The notes: generated from the sequence alone by a model not told the origin. DNA of 64,000 nucleotides from Himantopus leucocephalus (GCA_003993805.1 RSEF01000001.1:78733839-78797838); one strand, 5' to 3'; shown: positions 35,886 to 50,093, counted from the first letter of the stretch. A program made the numbers and translations.

Positions 35886-38440
35886 ATGCTTCTCCTATAA
35901 CTGATGTTTGTCATTACAATAAAAGGTAGAATATATTCCTGCAGCTATTCTAATTGCAAACCACAGTTTAAATATTGAGAAGTCAGTGGCTACAAGAAGT
36001 GTGCAATGCAGCAATTGCCTTCAGACTGCTATTTAGCTGCCCAGAAACATGTTTTAATGGATGTTTTCTCTCAACGCATGGATTTTACTCTAGTCTGGTT
36101 TCCAGTTCTTTGCTAGCTGTCAATAACAACTAATTTCTCTCTTTCTCTGCCACCTTGAATTTTCAGCTGCAGCCACCTTGAATGTTCAGCAGCTGCAATG
36201 TTGTAAGTGTAGAGGTGGGAGGTCATGTCAGGGAAGAACAAGCACTGGTTCTTCAAAGCCTGTGGGAGGGTGAGAGGAACTACATAGAAAATACTAATTT
36301 TTCCCTTTTCCTTTTCAAAATTCCCAAGTTGTGGGTGTGCAAATCTACGGTGTGGTGCTATTGTGAATCATGTTGGAATAAGATGATTCAGCATGACCTG
36401 AAGCATTCAGTTTCTATGGCTAAAAATAAGAGTCTTGTTTCTTTAAATGAGACTGTTCTATATTTGTTACAGGAGAAGTCCTCTAAAGGTGAGGAAGCCG
36501 GGAGCCTGATAACTGTACGCGCTGTTACTGGATCCCACTGGGAAGTGATCAGGTGTTTCCTATAAAAAACTGAAAGAGACATTTCAGGGAAGGACTTTAT
36601 TTTTTTCCCCTTTCTTTTTAGAAGATTCTGAAACTGGGGAACTAAATGCAAAGAATTTGTTAGAATAGGATAAACTGATGTGAACATATTACACAGCTGA
36701 GTCAAGGACTAGCAGGGGCAAGACAATGAACAAAATTGCTGGTTTGTTTTGCAGCACCTAGTTGGTATTTTTAGCATACATTTTGAATCCCATTTAAACT
36801 GCTGATCTATTACAATCCTTTACTGTGTGCAAAGTAAAAAAATTTTCAGCTACTACACTCAATTCTCATATAAGTAATTCATATATGCCAGTGCTATGTC
36901 TCTAGCTGTTAGCTATAGGTAAGCATTATCTTTTTGACAGAAAATGTTGTGACAGAATGAGCCCTTGACTGATGTTCTGATTGCAGGCCACATCAGCAAT
37001 AATAAATACACAGAACTCTCTTTCAGGTGTTTTCTCGCAAGTGTTCAAATATCTTTAAGTCCTTCAATTGTTCCCATGTTTGGATTTTGCATAGTTGATT
37101 TTTCGGGTTTCAGAAAACTAAAAGTGCTTTTAAAAAAATGTGTAATGTGCAATACTGTGTCTCGGTATTACTTAGGGAACTTCAAATTCCAGTCACCAGT
37201 TAGCAAATGTGTATGGGTGATTTCTTTTAAACGGAGAAGGTTTTTGAGAACCAATGCTAAGTTCTGCTCATGAATTCTGCTGGCTTTTGCAGAACATTAA
37301 AGTACTAACCATGGTTTGGGCAGAGAAAACTGTATGTGAAAATTTTAACTTCTGTATAAGAAAAGTATGAAACTCTGCCTAATCCCTTTCTGTCTGATTA
37401 TTCTGTTTTATAAAAAAAATGTATTTTCCAGTAATTCATGCTTCCATCTTCTAACAACTTTAGCCTGAAAATGTAATGGCAGTATCTATGTATTTCTCTT
37501 GTTTGATGTGGTATTCTCACGTTCTATCACAGACTAGAAAATGCTTTAATAAATGAGAGGTCTGGTTGATTATGCAGTCAGGATTTAATGACAAAGCAAT
37601 AGCTAGAGGATAAAGTGTCTTGCTGGTCAAGCTAATGGAGCTTTAAACTTTTACCTACACCCACAAAGCCAACAGCTAATTGGAATGGTACAGTTCACTT
37701 ACATAAATCTTTGATACACATGGTGCATTTTATCACAAATCACAACAGTAATTCAGAATTGTATCATTCTCTGTAAAACATAACACCCTTGTGATCGCTG
37801 ATAGAAAAGACTCTACAACACCGTGCTGGAAAGTGAACAGCCACAGTGGGGATACCAGATAGGCAGACTGTAATTACTAAAATTTTGCCAACAACACATC
37901 ACCTGTACTTTTATTAAATTAGTCTGTGAATCATTTTGAAGGAACAAACGAACAGCTTCCCCTTCATCCTAAAAACATGATTAAGGATGTGGAGGTGGTA
38001 GCATTGGCAAGAAGCAATATTTATTTTTGTTGGAAACTTCCAACATATCCTGGCAAATGGCTGACTAAGGATACTATTTAATTGTTCAATACCAATTCAC
38101 AGAAAAAAATACTGTGCTGTTGTGGCTTCTGGAAGTGTAGTGGGTTCTGTATGAGGTGATCCAAGCACAGCCCTCAGAAGGGCTGAGTTATGATGAAAAG
38201 AGCAGGGTTCAAGTCAGGATTACGACTGGAGACAGAATGGTGAGCTACCATAAAGAACACACAATTAACAGAGTTGGTAACAGTAGGAGTCTGGCTCACA
38301 GATGCTTTGCAGCAGATTTTCTAAAATCTAGTTTCTTTAGCCTGTACCTCATTCTTGTCTTTATTCCTAATACCACATCACAGAACATGATCCCCTCCTA
38401 CAGCAAAGTATAAGGCAATATCTGCCAGCGATGGCTTTCT
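35886..38440. other. Intergenic, no recognisable gene
   Basis: AT-rich DNA. It holds a 23-bp two-copy tandem duplication at 36149-36194. The open frame at 36182-36565 (127 codons) has no recognised domain. No RNA gene or transposon is seen. Confidence 0.6.
36149..36194 (+). repeat. Two-copy tandem duplication, 23-bp period
   Basis: GCCACCTTGAATTTTCAGCT at 36149 is repeated from 36172 as GCCACCTTGAATGTTCAGCA. A local slippage duplication with few changes. Confidence 0.75.
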
Positions 38441-38860
38441 CCCCAACCTTATTGTTTATCTGATGTTTAACACTAAACATAGTTTCTAGATGCTACAGTC
38501 CCAACCCCTAGCACCAGTTTTAACCCTTGTCATACTTCATAGCCCACGGATACTTCCAGGACCAATAACTAAACATTAAAGGTATGTAGTGCTGCTGTGC
38601 TTAGGATTCCCTGCTGTACTTTCTCAAAAGCTACTCCTAGAAATCCTAACCCTAGCCACAGCTCCATACCAGGACCTCTCCAAACACTCCACGAGCCATT
38701 ACATTGTGATGGTTAGAGTCCTATAGTCATCTATTCCCCACTATAACCAAGGAAAAGCCACTTGCCCTTACCTGCACCAGTTCTCACACTTGCCTTGCCG
38801 CCTTTGAACTCTGCACCACTTCAGTAACTCCTTCTCTGTAACCCTACAGGGTTCTCTTGG
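38440..38860. other. C-rich, strand-skewed stretch with CCTAACCCTAG-like words
   Basis: The plus strand is rich in C and poor in G compared with its surroundings. It contains scattered telomere-like words (for example CCCAACCCCTAGC near 38500, TCCTAACCCTAGCC near 38644). There is no regular array, so a true interstitial telomeric repeat is not supported. No gene is seen. Confidence 0.3.
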
Positions 38861-41800
38861 TTGTGGAGTGAGAATTATTCACTGTGAAATGAATAAAACT
38901 GGAATTAAGGGTAGGTTTAGCAAATTGAGAGGCTGAGAACTTGTGATCACTTCTGAATGCAACTAAGTCCAACATCTTTTGCATTAAGGAAACTGCAACT
39001 TCTTGTTGCCAGGAAGCCTTAAAGTCAATTCCGATAGGGTTCCTGTTGGTTTATGTTGGACTGTTAGCCCAAAGCTAAGTCAATCCTGTTAGTCAGCTGT
39101 ATCTGAAATACAGAGTTCAAGACTGGGTCAGTTATGTGCTTAAGAAAATAGAGCCAGATTTCAATAGATCTCTTCTTCTGAGAAGGGAAGCTTATCGTTT
39201 CTACCTTATGCTCAATCAGTTTAGGTACAGAAGCGCATGCTGATCATCACAATAAATACTTGCTTGTCTTCCCTCCAATTTCCTGCTCTGTAACAGGATA
39301 ATGACAGAGGGAGGTATGTTTGTAAATGTAGAAGATCAAAGCATTTGATATGTGATGGATTATTATTATGCCCAAGAGACAAATGGAGATGTTTGTATCA
39401 GAAAGTAACTACAGCTTTATTGTAAGCACCTTAACTTCTAATATTTAGCCAGTTAGATAAGTTTTTTGGTCTGCTGGAGAGGAACCTTGACAAAGACATT
39501 TAAACTCCAGATGCAACTTCTCTCACCTCTCATGCAATTTCTAGTTCAACATAGAAAGGGAAAAGGGTTGACAGAGGGAGCAGCTCCTTATGTGGAGGAC
39601 AAGAGGCCAGCTCCTGAGAGAGAGGGCGCTGCACCTACCCGCTTGGAAAGAGTTGTCTTCTCCTGACTAATATTATTTGGGCAATGTAGCCTCATTTCTG
39701 GTGGAGGAAGATGATGGCAGTTTAAATTCTGGATTGCTGTGGCACTCACTGAGCTGGCTGGCAGCAAGCCTGACCTAGCTACATATGGCAAAGGGGATGT
39801 CTACTACCTCCTGTCAACAGCCTCCCAAAGCAACTGCCTATGTCTTGTGCCAGTTTTACTAACAGGTAATTTGTCTGTTTAAAAAAATAAAAAATAATAA
39901 TACCCCCCCACACACAAATTCTTTGAAGGACATGTTTGCATTTAAGTTATTTCTGTTGTACTCCGAGTTAGTTGGCTTGTGTGTAGTTAACATGAGTCAT
40001 TTAATCCAAAAATAGGATTTGCACACACGTTTAGCAAATCTGCTAACAGCCTACATTAGTTCTGCACTCAGACGTGTTGGCAGCAATGCCTTCTGGGTGC
40101 ATATCCCTGCTTTCTTGAAATCCATTTTGGTCCTTCCTATTTTCCACTTGTTCATATCTCATCTTTTTCTGTTCAGCTGATTAAAGAGATGTGTTCAGTC
40201 ACGGACTTCAGTTTTCATATCAGGGTGGCAGGGAAAGGTTACTGTTTCTAGATTTTCTGATATATACCGATTCTTCTTCTGTGATACCTTTGGATTGTAA
40301 CAGGAAAATTGAATTAAAGAACACCTATGAAATTTCCTTTGAGTACTAGAAAAATAGAATTTAATAGTCCAAAATTTTCTTTGAAAAGGTGCGGGTAAGT
40401 GTACCTGTGATAAATGAGTGAAAATACAACAAGTCATGCAAAATATAGTCACTTTGAAGTCTAGAAACCCAGCTGCATTTATATACATCTTATAATCCTT
40501 AAACGGAATACAGGAGCTGTCCCAAAATGGTGTATTTTGAAACAGACATGTTTTTGATGGCCTTGTGTTGTTTTAGTAGATACAATTGATTGAAACCCAA
40601 TAGTCATGAATTATAGCATATAAACTGGTATCTGAATCAAAAATGCTAAACTGCTGGTCATTTGAAACATCATCTGAGTTTTTCAAGATGGGTGCATTTT
40701 GTTTTCTGATTGATAGAGAAATTTGGGGCAGGTAGGGATTTTTGCATTATTATTGTTATTACATTATTAAAAAAAACGCAAAAAGCTGTTCTTGAAATGT
40801 TATATTTGTGGTGTTCAGTTGTCGCAGCAATCATAACTGTTCAGTTTCCAAATAAAAGCTGCACACTTGGGATCAGACCTATACAGATCAAGAAAGTGAC
40901 AGACTGTGTTTGCTGTGCTGTAGGATACGGAGATCTTTTGGCTCACACAGAAAACTTGAGCCCTAATCCGTTATTGGCAACCATTAGCATAAATACTCTG
41001 CCAGGTCATTGACGTTTGCATTATCAAATCCCCTGGTGGGACTAGACATTCAACACTTAGATCATGCTATTAGTCTATCATACAGTAATGAAATAATCAG
41101 CAAAAATGCGTGCCTAGGGATTCCTGAGTTAACACAGAAGTGAAATAAAGTTAAAACTGCACACAACTTGTAGTTTGGTACATGTTGTCTAGTGGATTGC
41201 TTTAATGTTCTAAGCACCAAGCTTTGACTCACGTTCAGACTGATCCCAAGACTTAAGTGTGAGTAAAGTGGGTTCCGCTCAGCTCATAATGCTCTTTAAG
41301 TAGCTAAATTATGCGCAGTAACCGTATAACAACAGTAGTTGCCAGAAACCAGCTTCCTTAACTCCATGCTCTAACCTTTGTTGACTAGATCAAGTCTCAT
41401 CTCAGAACGATTTTTGTATGTTTCTTGATAAGGGCAGTTCAAAGCCACCCATTGCAAGTTTCTGGGTTAAATATGCCTTTCCAAAGAGGAGACAGAGGTA
41501 CAGGAGGCCAGGAACTCCTTAAGAATTTGCCTGAGAAGTAATTGTAGTCAAAAACTCAGAGATAGAGGTTAATCTCTCTTAGGAGAGAGAAGGACTGCAG
41601 GGCTGGTTTAGACACCTTTAATTTTCATCTTGTAATTCTCAAATACTTTTGTTTCAATGCATCACCAGAAGACCGCCTGTTAGGTCATTGTAGGAATTGT
41701 AATTTTTTCAGGTGTAGGGAGCTAATCTTGAATCCTGCCTTAAATGATACAACTGCAACACCTAGACATTGGGGAGAGGTGTTGGGGACATTAATTTCTT

Positions 41801-44800
41801 GTTCTTCTAGCCTGGTACAAATAAAGCCAGGCATAAACTGAGCAGCACATACGTCTTACCTTAAAATCATATTTCGCTACAACTATTTATGGTGTTTGGT
41901 CTGATACGTCCTATTGCAGAATGTTTCTGGGAATTAACTGGAGTAGGCATTTTAGTAGAATTAATCTTAACCTAAGTGCCCTGATTTGACAACTTAACAA
42001 CTGTGGAGCAGGAGATAAGCTTTACAACTGTCTTTATCCTACTAATTCAGGCCAGTGTTATTAATAAGGTACGTGAGATTTACAGTAAGACCCTAGGAGG
42101 TAGATTTAAGTTTAACAGACAGGAAAACTAAATTTTGTTTGCTCTAGGTTCAAGGCAGAGAATATTAGATTTTTTTGTTTGCTTCCCAGTAAGCTACTTT
42201 ACAAATAACACTGTAAATTTTACACTATGGCTTCAATTACCGAAGGCTTTAGGCACCTGAATAGAATAAGAAATTTGTATCCAGATATACATGCAACATT
42301 CCTTCAAAACAAAGAAATGAAATGTCTTACAATAAATAAAAATACAAGATCCTCCATGGGTAAAATGTGTGTCTCATACATATTGTGAGAAATATAAACA
42401 ATACAAGGAAAAGGAACAAACCCATAATTCTTTCTCAGGAATAAGCATGCAACCATCAATAGCTTCTTATGGTTTTCAGTATTTATGATATTTATATAAT
42501 ACCTTTTCCCCTGCCATTTCAAACTGTTTTCCTTATATTAAGTTTCGCAGAAGCCTTGTGCAATAATATTATCCTCATCCTGACGATGGAGATCCAAAGG
42601 CAACAGTAACTGACACCTAAAGAGCGAGTGCCACACTCAGAATACAACTAACTCCTGCCTTCTTACACCAGCTCTTATACACATACTCACTTCTGGAAGT
42701 GTCTATTCAAACATGGATTTTTTTTCACTTTATTCTGAATTGGTTTAAATATATTCTGCTTCTGAAAAAACCCTGTGATCACCAAGTTTTCTCTGCCATC
42801 TCCAGTATGCCTCAGTGTGTGTCTTCTACATCTACATTAGCATACTCTTAAATAAACAGGAAAATGGCTTTCTATTTGGCAAAGTGTGCCAGATGATATC
42901 TGAATACATTTTTCATTTATTTCGGTTGTTGTAACACCTGGCACGGTTTGTGGCATAACACTTTTGGGTCTTCGTGGTCTGTATAGAGATGTCACCACAA
43001 GTCCCATATGAAAGTCATCATATGATAATTTCTTCTCTTGGAAAATTCACAGCAAGGTGGAGATACTCAGCATATTGAAAGTATAGCTTTATGCAGTATT
43101 CACTGAAGAAAGAGCATGCTCCTACAATCCCCTGTGGCATCTAACATTTCCTTGGAAACCTCTCCTGAAGTTACTCTGAAGTATTTGCCTAACATGACCC
43201 TGTTCTGTTTGCGAGATCACAGCTCACAAATAAACAAGCTATAGCAGCTTTAGGCATTGATCCTATTACTCCCGTACTTTATAAGGCGGCACTATATAAT
43301 TACGTTTGAAATGCTGGACTGAATTGTTATTACAACTAACTTGCCCTAGAATGCTGGAAGTAACTATAAAAAAATGCTGAAAAATATTAGAGAGAGTACA
43401 GAGCGCAATTTCACTTACAGATTGTGTTGATGCTTTCTATCACTAGATCATCTAATTAGCAACTCATGACATCACCAGACTTTTAACCATTTTGGCTGAC
43501 ATTTTCTACGCTGCTTGCCACAGGCAGATGTTGCTGTGGCTCACTTTTCCTTCGTAAATAGGAAGCCATAAGGCCATTTAACTCACAAAAGTGTTAGGAA
43601 CTACTTTAATTAATATTGGTTAGGCACTGAGATATAGTAATATAAGTAGAAAAGTCCATGTGGAAATGAAAAAATTTTGTTTTCAGAATGTGCTTTGAAT
43701 CTATGTGACACCTGGGGCTGCACACTGAACCAAATGTTGAAAAATCCTCAGGCAGCACGCACCATCCATTCTGTGCATGACTGAGTCTGGAGTCTAGAGA
43801 AAAAATTAATATGTGATCATGTAATTAGACTGTAGAATAATTAATATACACAAGGGAAGGATAACTTCAAATACAGGTAATCTCAATTCCATTTTTTTCC
43901 TGCAGTTAATTTGCGGCCTTTATTTTCTTTCATTGTAGTTTTTTTCTATGTGATATATGGTATAGTGAAAGCAGAAGTGCAGTACTATGAGCTGATTTTA
44001 TTCCCCTTTATTAAATATTAATGTAAAATCTGCAACAAAGAATGCAATAGCCCATTTACTATTCTACAACAGTTCAGCTGTCTTTCAATCAAAGAGAACT
44101 TCTCGGTCACTTAACCAAAAAAATAAGTCAGAATCTTTCACAATATCAGCCAGGCCTCTAACTCTCTTAAGTATATGCTTGAACTTTGAAAATCCTAACA
44201 CTGTGTGTAGAAGTCATGAATTATTTCTAGTTCACCGGGAAGGACACATCTCTATCGCAAATAAAGCTGTTAGGTTATTGCCTTACAACACTGTTACACC
44301 TTAACTTGATTACAACAGAATTAAAATCCGTAGAGCACTAGGGATTAGTTGTGTTGTGACTGGACTAGAGGATAACCTTTTAGATTTATTGTTAGTTATA
44401 TTGACCTCCCATCTGAAAGTTCCATCCAAGCTCAGCACTTTATTTATGATATGAGGGTACAATTCAGGTTTCAAGTACCATTCACAGTTTACTTTTCCTA
44501 GGATATACTGCAACATATAGCTCATCCCACTGAGAAAGCAGAGTCATGACTATGCTTTTGCAGATAAAATAAGCAAGCACACACATACAGGCATATTCAC
44601 AGGGAAGTCTATACCTACATTGGTATCAAAAATTAGTACATTTTCCTTATCTTCTGGTAGGCTTTTGTTCAATGAAATTGCATTGTGAAACACCCCAGAG
44701 CTATATATTCAGGAAGAAACAAGCACTTGTCGCTTCTCAATCATTAACTTTCATTTTATGCCTAGTTCTCAGGCAGTTTCATGCTTCCCTGTATTTCCTA

Positions 44801-45190
44801 GAGCTCTGATCTTGCTTTTCATGCCCATGCACAAGCCTCGTTAACATTTCTCTTCAAAGGCTGCTGGGACAAAGCATCTGTGCTGATACAACGCAGTGTA
44901 AATTCAACAAACAGGCTTGACAGTAAAAGTAAATGTTCCAAAATAACCAAAGTATTGTCATAATGTCGACAGAATATGTATAGCTATCCTGGGGGAGTGA
45001 GGGCAGGGGATCCAATTCCACCTGCTCAGAAGTGAAATGCAGAGCACGTAAAAAGATGTTTGTTCACGCGTATCATTATTGCAGGCAAAGATAACTCATT
45101 ATTTTTAAAGATTCTTTTTTTTTTTCTGATAGCTTTAAATATAGAGATCGGTGATAATAGCTGCTCTCATTCTCCTGGTCACCTTTTTAT
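38861..45190. other. Intergenic, no recognisable gene
   Basis: About 6 kb of AT-rich unique-looking DNA. A TAA/AAAT-rich low-complexity patch lies near 39880-39902. Open frames stay at or below about 100 codons without any domain. No RNA gene or transposon recognised. Confidence 0.6.
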
Positions 45191-45196
45191 CTTCTT

Positions 45197-45250
45197 CCAG
45201 GACTGGAAATATGACTCCACTGAAGCTGTAATTTCAGCTTCCAGTCCTGG
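45197..45250. repeat. Inverted repeat with nested alternative stem
   Basis: CCAGGACTGGAA (45197-45208) is exactly complementary to TTCCAGTCCTGG (45239-45250), leaving a 30-base loop. Within it GAAGCTG (45222-45228) pairs with CAGCTTC (45235-45241), overlapping the right outer arm, so the two stems exclude each other at their edge. The size is in the range of a short RNA hairpin, but the outer stem is only 12 pairs, short for a microRNA precursor. Confidence 0.7.
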
Positions 45251-47835
45251 CTAGCTCAGCTCAGAAAGAGAACAATTTGAGGTTTAATTTTCATTAAAGA
45301 CATCAACACATCTCTCACAAGTCAACAGCAAATCTCTCATTGAATTCAGTTACGCAATATCAGGTTCTAAATTGGAAAATTCAGCAGAAATACACCAGTA
45401 ACTGAGAGAAGAATCAGATGACTTAGGCAAACAGCTTTGAGGCTTTTATTTCTGTTCCTCTATAGTCAAAAGTAAGCACTGTGGTAATTTGTGTTTCTGG
45501 CTGAGAAAGCATTTGTTTAGTAGCCTCAAAAATTTTGAAAATATCCTCTTATAAAAGGTGAAATTTAAGACCTAGAATGTACTATTACAAAAAGAGCATG
45601 TCTTAACAGTTTTGATGGGATTTACTTTCTAATGGGTGAAAACTTCAATGAACGCAAAGAATATTTTTTAAAATTCCAGTTGTTTTTTCAATAAATTCCA
45701 ATGTTTTTTGCTCAGATTTAAACTTTAACTATGTAGAATTCAACGTATATGACTCAACCACAAAGTTAAATAAACACCATACTGTTCTTTTGATATCACA
45801 TTACAGTTGGAGTTGAGAAAACAAATCAAGTTAACCTCTTAGTCTAATTCCATGTTTTTCTCTTTAGAAATTGTATATGGCTGGCTAACATTTTTCTTGA
45901 AAGCCAGTCATCTCACAGCAGTGTTTTCAAATATTTATTCTGCGTAGTTGTTAATATTTGAGCTATTTTGGTTGTTACTGTACACAAAGGTCACCTAGAA
46001 TGATCCTCCTTCTGCTCCTTCTTCTCAATTTTACATGAGCTTCCTGAACTACATACTAAAGAATTGCTGTAACATGTCAAAAAGTGAAGTCATTCTTTAA
46101 GGATTAAGGTCAGGAAAGCATATGTGTATGTGATATAACTGTTCATGTTCTTAGTGTCTTTTTGCCTCATGATCCTCATCATTTGCATCATTTGCTTCAG
46201 CAGATCTTTGCATTTGCATTTTGCTGCAGACTATAACATCATCAGAAATAAGGCCTACAGGATTCTCAAACACAGACATAGTCATTGGGAAAATACAACT
46301 GATGAGAAGTCTCATAAAAAATTAAGATAAATATTGATAGAAAAAGTATTGTGGTATCTGCCAAGCTGTCGTTGTGCTGTAAAATCAGCATTCTGTAATG
46401 CCAAGCCAATCAATCAGCCAAATTTTCCTCTCAATGTAACGCAAGCTCTACACTTCACCCAAACCTCCTCGAAAATTCTGGCTAAGCTTACAAAAAGGAA
46501 CATGGTTTTAATTTGGGGATTGTAACAAAATCTGAACTCTAGTATGTTTTGTATCATTTAGGAATTTATAAGGAAAGAGTGGAACAGAACTGAACAGGAT
46601 TCAATTACTGTCTAGATTATAAAAACTTGGACAATTTCACTTACAGTGGGTGAGATAACCTTTCTTGTCATGGATTGCTATTGGGAGAATATCTCACCTA
46701 AAAAGAGACCAGGACTGTTCTCAGCCTCATTTAGAATTACAAATTTTTATTGTCATTATTTATTACCATGAAATTACTGAAAGGAACCTAACATGATATG
46801 GCCATAGTCTGTGTTAGGACCACAGTCTATGTTAGTCCCTGGTGCTGTTGTCCTAGATACATAGTGAGTAATGCATCTCATTGGACACATGCGATTTTCT
46901 GGTGAAACTTACAGTTCTAAATGTGACTGCAACTGATCATCAGGCAAGTGCTTAGAAAGAAGCACCTAATTCTTGCAATAAAATGACAGATTATTACTTC
47001 TTCATGTCACTGAGACTTTATTTAACAAAGGTTTATTCCTGTTCTCAGCCATATGATTGGATTTCCAATTAAGGTCTTTGTTTAATTTCTTTAAAACATC
47101 ATTCCTGTTTATACATCTTCTGCAATTCCATTTTTAAATGTAATTGCTTCTAAATCTCAGAGGATATTAATAGCTGCCTGAACTGATATGTTTTAATACT
47201 AAGAACCGTGATTTAAACTACTAGAGCAAAAACCGAACAAAGCAAACAAGGCACAATTCCAACCATGTTCTGGCAGCTGATTCTTTTTATTTTCTATCTG
47301 TACCACTTATTTTAGTGTCTGAGATTCAGCTGTAGGTTTACAGTTCCATCAGGCTACACTGCCTGTGTTCATAGGGATGATGTGAAAACTTAAACAAGCC
47401 ATTCCTGCATTAGAAACCACCATTCCTTCACCTTTACTTAGGGTGAGGACCCTTTCTGTTGACCCATAACATTGGAAATTGGATTGCATATTCCTGGTCA
47501 CCTCGCATACTTTTCCAGACTACTCTTCTGACTGGGGAAGCTATCACTGAGCTTGTAGCTAAATCTGCAGACAGCCCAGTCAATAGGAATTTAAGCAATA
47601 AATTTTTCAATGTCTGCTGTTAGAGTAAAGGACACCTCTGTTGTGCAGATACCCGAAAACGGCAGCGGAAGGCTCTTTCCTCCTTCACTGAGAAGTCCAA
47701 TTTTCTGTTTTCTTCACAGGTAGAGGGTGGAAATGACAGTCTTTAACTTAGAGAATGCCTGTAATGTGTTTCAGAAACTAATGGGAATCATTTCTTATTA
47801 CAGAGAAATAGAGAAATTACATCCTCTCCCGATTT
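45251..47835. other. Intergenic, no recognisable gene
   Basis: AT-rich DNA with no coding frame above about 65 codons, no RNA gene and no recognised element. A partly repeated phrase (AGTCTGTGTTAG / AGTCTATGTTAG) lies near 46805-46835. Confidence 0.65.
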
Positions 47836-47875
47836 CCCCCCCCCCCCCCNCCCCTTTTCCCCCCCCCCCCCCCCC
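47836..47875 (+). repeat. Poly-C tract with an internal N and a TTTT interruption
   Basis: Near-pure C from 47836 to 47875, broken by N at 47850 and TTTT at 47855-47858. The length in the genome is probably not reliable, because homopolymers of this type are hard to read and the single N marks an unresolved base or tiny gap. Confidence 0.85.
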
Positions 47876-50090
47876 ATATTCTTTCTGGCTGAATGACTGT
47901 CAGACATGCAGGAATGAACCCCCTTGATTTAGTGTATGTGCTTATTGTCTCCAGCCACAACATTTCTATTGAGCACAGTTCCTGCTCTACCCATGACACT
48001 TACAATTTGTACAGACGTACTAGCATAATCTTCAGAGAATGAATCTTGAGACAGGCAAAGATATATCATCAATGCTGCTTTAATAGCAGCATGATCCAAC
48101 AAATCTTTTCCATACTCCAGCTACTGAAACTTCTAGATTATGAGGAGTTTCAGCAGTGCACTTCATTACGTCCTCTCCTTGGTGCCTTGCAGGCAGTAAG
48201 CACAAAACCCAGGGGGTTTATGTCTTATAGAGAGTCCTGATCTTTCTTGATTGATTTTTTTCCTCCTTTTACTATTCCATATAAAATACTGTTTGTCTTT
48301 CTCATATATATGTACGTGTGTGTATAACATATGATTGAAATTTTTATAATAGGTGTGTTCTTCAAAGTTTCTAATGAAGTGTTCTGATGCCTGTAACATT
48401 TTATCATAGAGTAAGTAATCTCAAAAGCATTTTGCAAATTGGATCCACCTGTTCTACCATGAATACCTTGATGGTGCCTGAATGATCAGATGAAAAGGCA
48501 TTTCTGTGGTTTTTGCCTTAACCAAATTTCCCTAAAAAGTAGTTCCATTTTTTCTCTTTCAGAGAGCATCTTATGCCTATTGAGGAACATAACTATGCCA
48601 GTGCCTACTGAGGAACATAGCTATGCCAAACAAGAGCTGTATGTAGAGCAGCTCAAAAGAAAGTGGAGACATAGCAATAAACCGGCTGAACACTCCCTGG
48701 TCACAAATTAGAGCAGTCTCAGTTACCCCTAATTATGCGTAGCTGCCTATGGCTTGAATGAGTTAACCAGGGATCAGCACTGGAGTACTTCACCTGCTGC
48801 CCTTTCCATGAGACAAATCCTCTTTTTCAGACTCCAGAGAAGCCTGGCATAAAACGGTTTCATCATCTCTTCAGCACCTGTGAGTTTAGGCCAAAAGTTT
48901 TTGCAACAGCTGAGTCACAAGTTCTATTCTTTCTTTTAATACATTTTTTTTTCTTTACCATTCCTTCTCTTTCGGTCTACAGCTACTTTCAGTCTCATAT
49001 CTGTCCTGTCACTGTCTCTTCACTTGTCATCTAAGTCCTTTTCCATGGCATTGCATTTTAATGCTTCCTGCTCTTTCACAAACATATTCCATACAGCCCT
49101 TGAGAGAGCTGTCTCTTCCAGTTCCATCACGACAATCTGCTCACTTCCATTTTCCTTGAGTGATGCTTTTCTTCTGCATGGTCATTTTCTGATCTACTCT
49201 GCCTTACTGCATCCTGACTGTGCTTTCAGAATATAAATGCATTTTCCTTGTTGTTCACAGTTTTCCACACTTGGGGACCTGACTCAGTGATTTACGTCAC
49301 ATACCTATTGTCCAGCAGTCCTAATTATGCCACACTAGAAACCGTGTTATGAAGCCTAGACTAATTAACAAAGTTTTGTAAGATGTGTCTATGTAGGCTA
49401 AGTGGAGCTGCTCCAGCGAATTGCACAGGTGAAACTTCCCAGGGGTGGAGACGCCCTCGCCTCCTCCACATGAGAGCTCAGGCACAAAACTACATGACAA
49501 ATGCTGTAATTCTCAGGTAAATAAGATCCTTCATTAGCCACATAGGGATGCATTTAAGACATTCTTGTTTTTCCTTTGATTATGTCTACCCTGGAGATTT
49601 TGCCCAGGCCAGCTGTAAAGAAGTGAGCTCAAGAACAGAAACAGTCCAGCTGTGACAGAATGGAGTTACATTTAGACCGATTTTCCCACTTGCTATTCAC
49701 AGCTACATGGGGTGTTTGCAACCAATGGTGTAAACACACCACTTTCATTTCCAGGACCAATAATTAAGACAGTCATGCAAAAAGAATTCTAAATCCTGAG
49801 TGGGTATATCCGCCTCCCTTTTACATAGACCCATTTTTCTTTCCACTGAATTTCACTGAGATGTTCTAGCCAGTCTTACTGGATGAGTCAGAAATGCGAA
49901 TTAGCAACACTTGGCATTAGCAGAGGCTTTGGAAAAGGGAAACAACTAAAAGACAAACTAAGTTTTGTAAAACTGTTGACATATTACATATAATTAGCAT
50001 GTAACAAAGATAAGAGTTCTGAAAACCTACAGTAGCTTACGAAATACTCAGTCTAAATTTAGTGTAATTAGTTCACTGGTACTTACAGAG
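47876..50090. other. Intergenic, no recognisable gene
   Basis: AT-rich DNA with a 28-bp two-copy tandem duplication at 48574-48629 and otherwise no gene, RNA or clear transposon. Confidence 0.6.
48574..48629 (+). repeat. Two-copy tandem duplication, 28-bp period
   Basis: TGCCTATTGAGGAACATAAC... (48574-48601) is repeated as TGCCTACTGAGGAACATAGC... (48602-48629) with three differences. A recent local duplication. Confidence 0.85.
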
Positions 50091-50093
50091 TTA

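Noticed and set aside
38200..38230. GGTTCAAGTC as a tRNA B-box
   Set aside because: No matching A-box or acceptor stem in the expected positions.
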